Assembly (NCBI RefSeq): GCF_900102055.1
Contig: NZ_FNBA01000003.1
Span: 1 to 64,000, forward strand
Source: Ulvibacter litoralis
Lineage (GTDB): Bacteria > Bacteroidota > Bacteroidia > Flavobacteriales > Flavobacteriaceae
Direction: 5' to 3'
DNA length: 64,000 nt
Below the pieces are notes generated by a model that saw nothing but the letters and a program-made list of their open reading frames with translations, was not told the origin of the DNA and made no database searches. Shown here in pieces: positions 58,562 through 64,000 of the stretch; positions within the stretch are counted from its first letter, which is position 1, and the number at the start of each line of letters is the position of its first letter. A program made the translations under genes and the position numbers.

Positions 58562-60541
58562 TTAATTGAATAACTCTTCATCAACAAAATTAGGAAGTGT
58601 TACTTGCAAATTAGGATTCATTTCCATGGCTCTTTTAATTGCAAAAACAGCTTCTTCATTACGTGCCCAACTTCGCCTTGCAATTCCGTTATTCACATCC
58701 CAGAAAAGCATTGATTCTAAGCGCCTTTGTGCGTTTTTACTACCATCAAGAACCATACCAAAGCCCCCGTTTATAACTTCTCCCCAGCCTACGCCACCAC
58801 CATTATGGATGCTTACCCAGGTAGCGCCTCTAAAGCTATCGCCTATCACATTATGAATGGCCATATCTGCTGTAAAGCGGCTTCCGTCGTAGATATTCGA
58901 CGTTTCTCGGTACGGTGAATCGGTTCCAGAAACATCGTGATGATCGCGTCCTAGAATTACCATTTCAATCTCACCTGCTTCAATCGCTTTATTAAATGCG
59001 GAAGCTATTTTCATACGTCCTTCAGCATCTGCATATAAAATACGTGCTTGCGACCCTACCACCAGTTTGTTCTCTTGCGCGCCTTGAATCCATTTAATAT
59101 TATCGGCCATTTGTTGCTGAATTTCTTTCGGAGAGTTTTTCATAATCTCTTCCAAAACAGCACAGGCAATTGCATCTGTTTTCGCTAAGTCTTCTGGTTT
59201 TCCTGAAGCACATACCCATCGAAAAGGTCCGAAGCCATAATCGAAGCACATAGGTCCCATAATATCTTGTACATAAGAAGGATATTTGAAATCTATTCCA
59301 TTTTCAGCCATAATATCGGCGCCAGCACGTGAAGCTTCTAGTAAGAACGCATTTCCGTAGTCGAAAAAGTAGGTCCCTTTTGCCGTGTGTGCATTAATGG
59401 CATCGGCATGTTTCCGAAGTGTTTTTTGAATTTCTTTTTTAAAATTGTCAGGATCATTTGCCATCATTTCATTGGCTTCCTCGTAGGTCATTCCAACCGG
59501 ATAATAACCACCTGCCCACGGGTTGTGGAGTGACGTCTGATCACTTCCAAGGTCAATATGAATGTTCTCTTTGTCAAAATGTTCCCAGACATCTACAATA
59601 TTACCGTCATAGGCAATCGATACGGTTTCTTTGTTGGCTACAGCTTCAGAAACACGTTTCGACAATAAGCGCAAGTCTGAAATAACTTCATCTACCCAGC
59701 CTTGACTGTGACGTGTTTGCGTCGCTTTTAGATTTACTTCGGCACAGACAGTAACACAGCCTGCAATATTTCCTGCTTTGGGCTGTGCGCCGCTCATACC
59801 CCCTAATCCAGAGGTTACAAATAAACCTCCTTTGGGCGATTTTTTAATTTTACGGAAACCATTTAGAACGGTGATTGTAGTTCCGTGTACAATTCCTTGC
59901 GGACCGATATACATATAACTTCCAGCGGTCATTTGTCCGTATTGCGTAACGCCTAAAGCATTAAATTTTTCCCAATCGTCGGGTTGCGAATAATTCGGAA
60001 TCATCATTCCGTTAGTAACAACCACGCGGGGTGCATCTTGATGCGATGGAAATAACCCTAACGGATGTCCTGAATACATTACCAATGTTTGCTCGTCGGT
60101 CATTTGTGATAAATACTGCATCACCAAGCGATATTGGGCCCAGTTTTGAAATACAGCACCATTTCCGCCATACGTAATGAGCTCGTGCGGGTGTTGTGCA
60201 ACGGCATGATCTAGATTGTTCTGAATCATTAACATTAACGCCTTTGCTTGTTCACAAGCTCCAGGATATTCGTTAATAGGACGTGCGTAAATTTTATAAT
60301 CTGGACGGAAACGATACATATAAATACGTCCGTACGTGTCTAATTCTTCTTTAAATTCTGGAAGCAATGTTGCGTGGTGTTTGGGTTTAAAATACCGCAA
60401 CGCATTTTGCAAGGCAAGTTTTGTTTCTACGTCCGAAAGTATTTTTTTTCGTTTTGGAGCGTGGTTAATGCTGGGGTCGTATTGTTTTAATTCGGGTAGT
60501 TGTGCCGGAATTCCTTGTTTTATTTCTTCTTTAAAAGTCAT
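58562..60541 (-). CDS. hutU: Urocanate hydratase
   Basis: The 659-residue enzyme converts urocanate to imidazolone propionate in histidine degradation. NAD-binding and active-site regions include ELITYGGNGAVFQNWAQYRL (about 118-137), YSGHPLGLFPSH, GGLGGMSGAQPKAG and the C-terminal NGGGVGWGEVINGG. It is longer than the classical HutU (about 556), as is usual in Bacteroidota. No other hut genes are present in the window. Confidence 0.95.
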   Translation of the reverse strand: MTFKEEIKQGIPAQLPELKQYDPSINHAPKRKKILSDVETKLALQNALRYFKPKHHATLLPEFKEELDTYGRIYMYRFRPDYKIYARPINEYPGACEQAKALMLMIQNNLDHAVAQHPHELITYGGNGAVFQNWAQYRLVMQYLSQMTDEQTLVMYSGHPLGLFPSHQDAPRVVVTNGMMIPNYSQPDDWEKFNALGVTQYGQMTAGSYMYIGPQGIVHGTTITVLNGFRKIKKSPKGGLFVTSGLGGMSGAQPKAGNIAGCVTVCAEVNLKATQTRHSQGWVDEVISDLRLLSKRVSEAVANKETVSIAYDGNIVDVWEHFDKENIHIDLGSDQTSLHNPWAGGYYPVGMTYEEANEMMANDPDNFKKEIQKTLRKHADAINAHTAKGTYFFDYGNAFLLEASRAGADIMAENGIDFKYPSYVQDIMGPMCFDYGFGPFRWVCASGKPEDLAKTDAIACAVLEEIMKNSPKEIQQQMADNIKWIQGAQENKLVVGSQARILYADAEGRMKIASAFNKAIEAGEIEMVILGRDHHDVSGTDSPYRETSNIYDGSRFTADMAIHNVIGDSFRGATWVSIHNGGGVGWGEVINGGFGMVLDGSKNAQRRLESMLFWDVNNGIARRSWARNEEAVFAIKRAMEMNPNLQVTLPNFVDEELFN

Positions 60542-60574
60542 ACTACATGTTATGATTAGTTAAGAGTGCTTGTT

Positions 60575-60748
60575 TTAATTGTTCTGACTGTTGGTTTTTT
60601 TGTTAAAACCATACGGACAATGGCGGCAGCCGCTTTCACAACAGTAGCCACGTTTTAAATGGTATTGTTCTGTAAAGCACTTGTAGCCTTCAGGAGTAAG
60701 GTAAAAGTCACCTTCTTCGAGTTCAATTTTTTTCTTAAAAAACGTCAT
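60575..60748 (-). CDS. Small cysteine-rich DUF5522-like protein
   Basis: The 57-residue protein has the pattern TPEGYKCFTEQYHLKRGYCC followed by ESGCRHCPYGF, which fits the short DUF5522 family and suggests a metal site. I chose ATG 60748 because the longer in-frame extension has unrelated composition and overlaps the divergent gene's upstream region. It lies 33 bp before hutU on the same strand and is probably co-transcribed. Confidence 0.75.
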   Translation of the reverse strand: MTFFKKKIELEEGDFYLTPEGYKCFTEQYHLKRGYCCESGCRHCPYGFNKKTNSQNN

Positions 60749-60864
60749 AACACAAAAATACCAAATTGATTTTAGGGAAGATACAATTTTAGTAAAATAC
60801 CTTGCTTCTTTATTTCTGAAAGTGAGCGTGTCGATTGTTGTTTCGTTTTTAGTATATTCCGAAG

Positions 60865-61191
60865 ATGTTTGTAATTGTAAATCGTTTTTTGCTTCGGAAA
60901 GGTTTTTGGGGAATTGCACTTTGGCCTTTCATTATTGTGAAGGAGAAGCACCTGAAAGAAAACCCCGTGTTTCTGAATCACGAAAGAATTCATTTGCGGC
61001 AGCAAGCAGAACTATTCGTGTTGTTTTTTTATCTCTGGTATGTAACAGAATTTGTAGTACGGTACTTTCAGCATAAAAATAAAAATGCTGCCTATCGAAG
61101 CATTAGCTTTGAAATTGAAGCCTATACGCATGAGAAAGACCTTGATTATTTAAAAAACAGGTCCTTTTGGAGCTTTTTGAAGTATTTGTAA
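60865..61191 (+). CDS. Small membrane protein with HExxH motif, function unknown
   Basis: The 108-residue protein has a first hydrophobic segment (about 13-25), the sequence NHERIHLRQQAE (about 38-49) containing HExxH, and a second hydrophobic helix (about 50-66). An acidic stretch SFEIEAYTHEKD follows. The order HExxH, helix, E resembles membrane-associated gluzincins. I recall similar short proteins in other flavobacteria but know no assigned function. Proteolytic activity is inference only. Confidence 0.7.
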   Translation: MFVIVNRFLLRKGFWGIALWPFIIVKEKHLKENPVFLNHERIHLRQQAELFVLFFYLWYVTEFVVRYFQHKNKNAAYRSISFEIEAYTHEKDLDYLKNRSFWSFLKYL

Positions 61192-61212
61192 AATATCAAC
61201 TTCATCTTATTA

Positions 61213-61248
61213 ACAAAAAAAAGACCCTTGGAACAATCCAAAGGTCTT
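61213..61248 (-). terminator. Rho-independent terminator for the minus-strand secreted protein gene
   Basis: On the minus strand AAGACC-TTTGGA pairs with TCCAA-GGGTCTT, followed by TTTTTTTT. It may also end the convergent HExxH gene. Confidence 0.85.
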
Positions 61249-61270
61249 CTTCAAAAATTGGTTAGTTGGG

Positions 61271-64000
61271 TTATTCTTTAATTACTTGTTTTGTAAGCAA
61301 TCCGTTAGAGGTTTGAAGTTGAATAAAATAAACAGCCGCATTTAAACCTGTAAGGTCTAATGTTCTAAATTCATTTCCTTTTTTACCTTCAACATCTTCT
61401 TCAGTATCATAGCTCTTTTCGAACAAGATTCTTCCTTGTATGTCAATCACTGTTGCTTTCTGAATGGTACTTTCTGGTGACTGAATTGTTATGGTTCCTT
61501 GTGTTGGATTAGGGAAGATACGTAAGCTATCTTCTAACGATTCAGAGTTTCCTGCAACAGCACCTTCAAAACGCAATGTGAAACGGTTGTGGTATGTTTC
61601 TCTGTCTGAAGTAAATTCGTAATTACCTTCACTTAGGTTTGTGACAGTATTTTCTAAATGATCTTCAAGGTAAACGGTTACATTTTCTATGTTCTCACCT
61701 TCAATATTGCTTATTGAAATAACATAGGGTAACTCACCTCCATCTTGTTCAACAAGTGTTGAGAATCCCATAGGAATGCTCATAGTAGGATCAAAACTGC
61801 TCGTTGTTTGAATTCCTAATTCTTCAGAACCATCTTGTAAGTGAGAGTACAATGAAACAATGGTCGCTAATCTTTTACTGTCGTATCCTGGATCTAGTGT
61901 TTCCGAAGCGCTTTCAGTAAAACCAATGAGAGCGGTACTTCCTTTGTGGTAAGTTCCTTCTCGAACCGTTAACCAAATACGGTCAATTGCTACAGGTCTA
62001 TGAAATGTTGTGTTTCCTGTTTTTGAACGTAATGAATTATCGAATGTTACAGTTCCTAAGGCATTGGCTTTAATTCCAAATCCTTGTCCGCTAGCAATTA
62101 CTCCAGTAGGAGTAGTCGATACTCCATTGTCATTTGCAGCAGGAACTCCTCCGCCAAGATTAAACATGGAGATGTCTTCCATGCTATAATTATTATAGTA
62201 TGGACCAGGAATGGTGTTGTTAGGAGTCGTTAAATGTTCCCAAAAGTACACTTCATCAATAATTGAGTTGCTATTAATTAGTTCTGTAGCGTCAATTGCT
62301 GAAGCGTATGGATTAGCGATGATGTTTGGACTTGCATTTTTGGTTCCGTTATATCCAGCAGCATAGGTAATAATACCATTGTTTAGGGTTCCGTTAGAGT
62401 ATGTGTAGTTGTAAGTTCCTCCTTGTGTGTATGATGGGCGAATTAAATAACCTTCTCCAGGGTTGATTGCTCCTGTGTAATTTCTCCAGTCGTAATCGCT
62501 ATCGCCATTATCTGAGAAGTTTTCAGCGCCTGGCATAGCAGCTGCCACGGCAGGGTTTGGCGTGAAATTATCGGTATTGTGCCAAAGTACTTGATACGAA
62601 GGAACACCTGTATTTACATCTGTGAAAATTGTGTTGGTATCTCCAGACATTGGGCTTCCCATCATCATGAAATCTCTTTCGTTTAGTGTAGGCGTTGTAA
62701 TATTTACATTAATAGATCCATTGTTAGTCACTAGTGCAGCATTGTCTTCTTGAACTACACTACCTGTGTGTGCAACTACTAGGTCTCCATTAACAGTAAT
62801 ATCTCGAGTTACATTTAAGTAGTCGTTTGCTTCAATAGTTAGTGTTTTTCCAGCTTCTACTTCACACATACATGCATCTATACTTGACGCTCCAACAGAT
62901 GAAGTGTTATAGTTTTCAGCTATTTTCGCGAATGATCCTTTTCCTGGCGCTCCATTGGTCCAAGCGATTCCAGTATACGAAGTTTCTTCAGCAGCAACGG
63001 TTACCACTGTAACACAGCTAGCTTTATTTCCGTAGTCATCTTCCACTGTAAGAGTAATATTATGAGTTGTTCCCACATCGGCACAAGTAAAAGTTGTTTG
63101 ACCTTCGATGGTTTTCTTTACAATTCCGAAGTTATCGGTAGAGTTTCCGCCGTCAATATCTTCCGCAGTAATTGTTACAGAACCTGTGTTTTTATCAAGT
63201 GTTGCTGTGTAAGGTTGGCAAACAGCTACAGGATCTTCGTTGTCAAATAGGGGATCTTTTACGATTACAAGACCTTCGTCTAAATCGCTAATAATAATGT
63301 TTCCACTTTTAAAGAAAGGATATACGTTCCAAGCTCCGTGAAAGTCAGCACTATTGGAAGCTGGGTGTGTGTCGAAAGAATCAAGTTCTTCTAAAAAAGG
63401 AGTGCTTTCGTAAAGACCGTCTACTTTTAAAATACGCATTCCTGCATTGTAGTTGGCCACATAAAAACGGTTTCCAACAACATATCCGTTGTGGTCTATT
63501 GCTAAGGTTGGTCCAGAGTGTTCTAAGTGAACTATTGGGTTGTCAAGGTCGTTTAAGTCCAATACAATTGTTCGTGTGTTGTCAACTGCAGGCGACATAG
63601 CTTCGTCTTCTTCGTCTCCTAAAATGAAAAAGCGTTGGTCTTCTGTAAACCATCCTTGGTGGGTGTATTTTTGATAGTCGTACGTAATATTAGAAATAAG
63701 AACAGGATTGTTTTTGTCTGTAACATCAATAACATGAACTTTGTTACTTCCGCTAAAGGCACCAATTAATAGTTCTTTTCCTTGATAATCTGGGTCTGGA
63801 CCGTTGTATATTACGACTTGTGCGTCATGGCAATACCCTAATGAAGAAGGGAGATTTCCAGCAACTGTAGGGTTTGTTGGGTTTGTGTTAAGATCAAGAA
63901 TACGAGGGGCTCCACTATTTCTATTTGAGCCAAGAATGTAAAGATAACCTGTGTCTTCGTTTATTATTATATTATGTGCATATGAAATACCCGAATAGCG
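61271..64000 (-). CDS. Choice-of-anchor B-like secreted protein with T9SS sorting domain (5' end outside window)
   Basis: The frame stays open to the end of the window, so the N-terminus is missing; a Met codon at 63598 is internal. The visible N-terminal part has LVIVD-type propeller repeats (HVIDVTDKNNPVLI, HQGWFTEDQRFFILGDEEDE, NRFYVANYNAGMRIL), typical of the choice-of-anchor B family. An HYR/cadherin-like domain follows (PVAVCQPYTATLDKNTGSVT). A long beta-rich region comes next. A T9SS type A sorting domain ends the protein (LRIFPNPTQGTITI ... GLLTKQVIKE). It is secreted or surface-anchored, and its ligand is unknown. A terminator lies just after the stop. Confidence 0.88.
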   Translation of the reverse strand, partial: RYSGISYAHNIIINEDTGYLYILGSNRNSGAPRILDLNTNPTNPTVAGNLPSSLGYCHDAQVVIYNGPDPDYQGKELLIGAFSGSNKVHVIDVTDKNNPVLISNITYDYQKYTHQGWFTEDQRFFILGDEEDEAMSPAVDNTRTIVLDLNDLDNPIVHLEHSGPTLAIDHNGYVVGNRFYVANYNAGMRILKVDGLYESTPFLEELDSFDTHPASNSADFHGAWNVYPFFKSGNIIISDLDEGLVIVKDPLFDNEDPVAVCQPYTATLDKNTGSVTITAEDIDGGNSTDNFGIVKKTIEGQTTFTCADVGTTHNITLTVEDDYGNKASCVTVVTVAAEETSYTGIAWTNGAPGKGSFAKIAENYNTSSVGASSIDACMCEVEAGKTLTIEANDYLNVTRDITVNGDLVVAHTGSVVQEDNAALVTNNGSINVNITTPTLNERDFMMMGSPMSGDTNTIFTDVNTGVPSYQVLWHNTDNFTPNPAVAAAMPGAENFSDNGDSDYDWRNYTGAINPGEGYLIRPSYTQGGTYNYTYSNGTLNNGIITYAAGYNGTKNASPNIIANPYASAIDATELINSNSIIDEVYFWEHLTTPNNTIPGPYYNNYSMEDISMFNLGGGVPAANDNGVSTTPTGVIASGQGFGIKANALGTVTFDNSLRSKTGNTTFHRPVAIDRIWLTVREGTYHKGSTALIGFTESASETLDPGYDSKRLATIVSLYSHLQDGSEELGIQTTSSFDPTMSIPMGFSTLVEQDGGELPYVISISNIEGENIENVTVYLEDHLENTVTNLSEGNYEFTSDRETYHNRFTLRFEGAVAGNSESLEDSLRIFPNPTQGTITIQSPESTIQKATVIDIQGRILFEKSYDTEEDVEGKKGNEFRTLDLTGLNAAVYFIQLQTSNGLLTKQVIKE

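Noticed and set aside
60749-60919. Longer version of the DUF5522-like protein
   Set aside because: The extension is unlike the family, which is about 50-60 residues, and overlaps the divergent gene at 60865.

Overview
This window is low-GC DNA from a member of the Flavobacteriaceae (Bacteroidota), probably marine or surface-associated. The evidence is a type IX secretion / gliding adhesin set (PorP/SprF, type A and type B C-terminal sorting domains), promoters of the Bacteroidota type with a TAnnTTTG -7 element, DUF5686 and 2TM-domain proteins, and a membrane pyrophosphatase. I see no rRNA, tRNA, CRISPR array, prophage or conventional insertion sequence.

Layout. 1-5.1 kb: the 3' part of a calcium-loop (thrombospondin type 3) adhesin, then a PorP/SprF-like protein and an OmpA-family protein. 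5.2-8.9 kb: two small lipoproteins on either side of a LexA-like S24 repressor, a DUF2461 protein and Kdo transferase WaaA. 9-14.5 kb: a sugar aminotransferase and GalE, a 63-residue orphan, FabD, DHFR, a 2TM protein and a class V aminotransferase. 14.5-20.9 kb (minus strand): TonB-like protein, ThyA, an unknown protein, a CNT nucleoside transporter, a bifunctional nuclease and EtfAB. 21-31.9 kb: PdhB, DUF5686 protein, M23 peptidase, pyrophosphatases Ppa and HppA, deoxynucleoside kinase, DUF4230 protein and a rhodanese.

31.9-51.5 kb is an aromatic catabolism block. Phenylalanine hydroxylase is divergent from a TetR regulator. Next comes a long paa run (paaE, A, B, C, D, G, H, I, a zinc peptidase, J, Z, F-like, Y) that ends in a 2-oxoacid dehydrogenase E2 and a fused E1. 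PaaABCDE epoxidise phenylacetyl-CoA, PaaG isomerises it, PaaZ opens and oxidises the ring, and PaaF/H/J finish by beta-oxidation. No phenylacetate-CoA ligase (PaaK) lies in the window, so the E1/E2 pair may supply phenylacetyl-CoA from phenylpyruvate. A palindrome just upstream of paaE resembles the operator reported for PaaR, a TetR-family phenylacetate regulator.

51.5-64 kb: a tail-fiber/S74-like protein, a 1485-residue HYR-repeat protein with a T9SS sorting domain, a DUF4136 lipoprotein, urocanase, a small DUF5522-like protein, a small HExxH membrane protein, and the 3' part of a choice-of-anchor-B-like secreted protein.

The most interesting signal is inside the paa block. Two small GIY-YIG nuclease genes are each bracketed by an inverted pair of short palindromes. 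Related solitary palindromes lie nearby, one of them in frame inside paaH. In the CTTGT-spacer family the stems change on both sides while the spacer stays the same. This looks like a REP-type element served by a GIY-YIG nuclease, comparable in layout to REP/RAYT systems. It is a hypothesis from sequence only.
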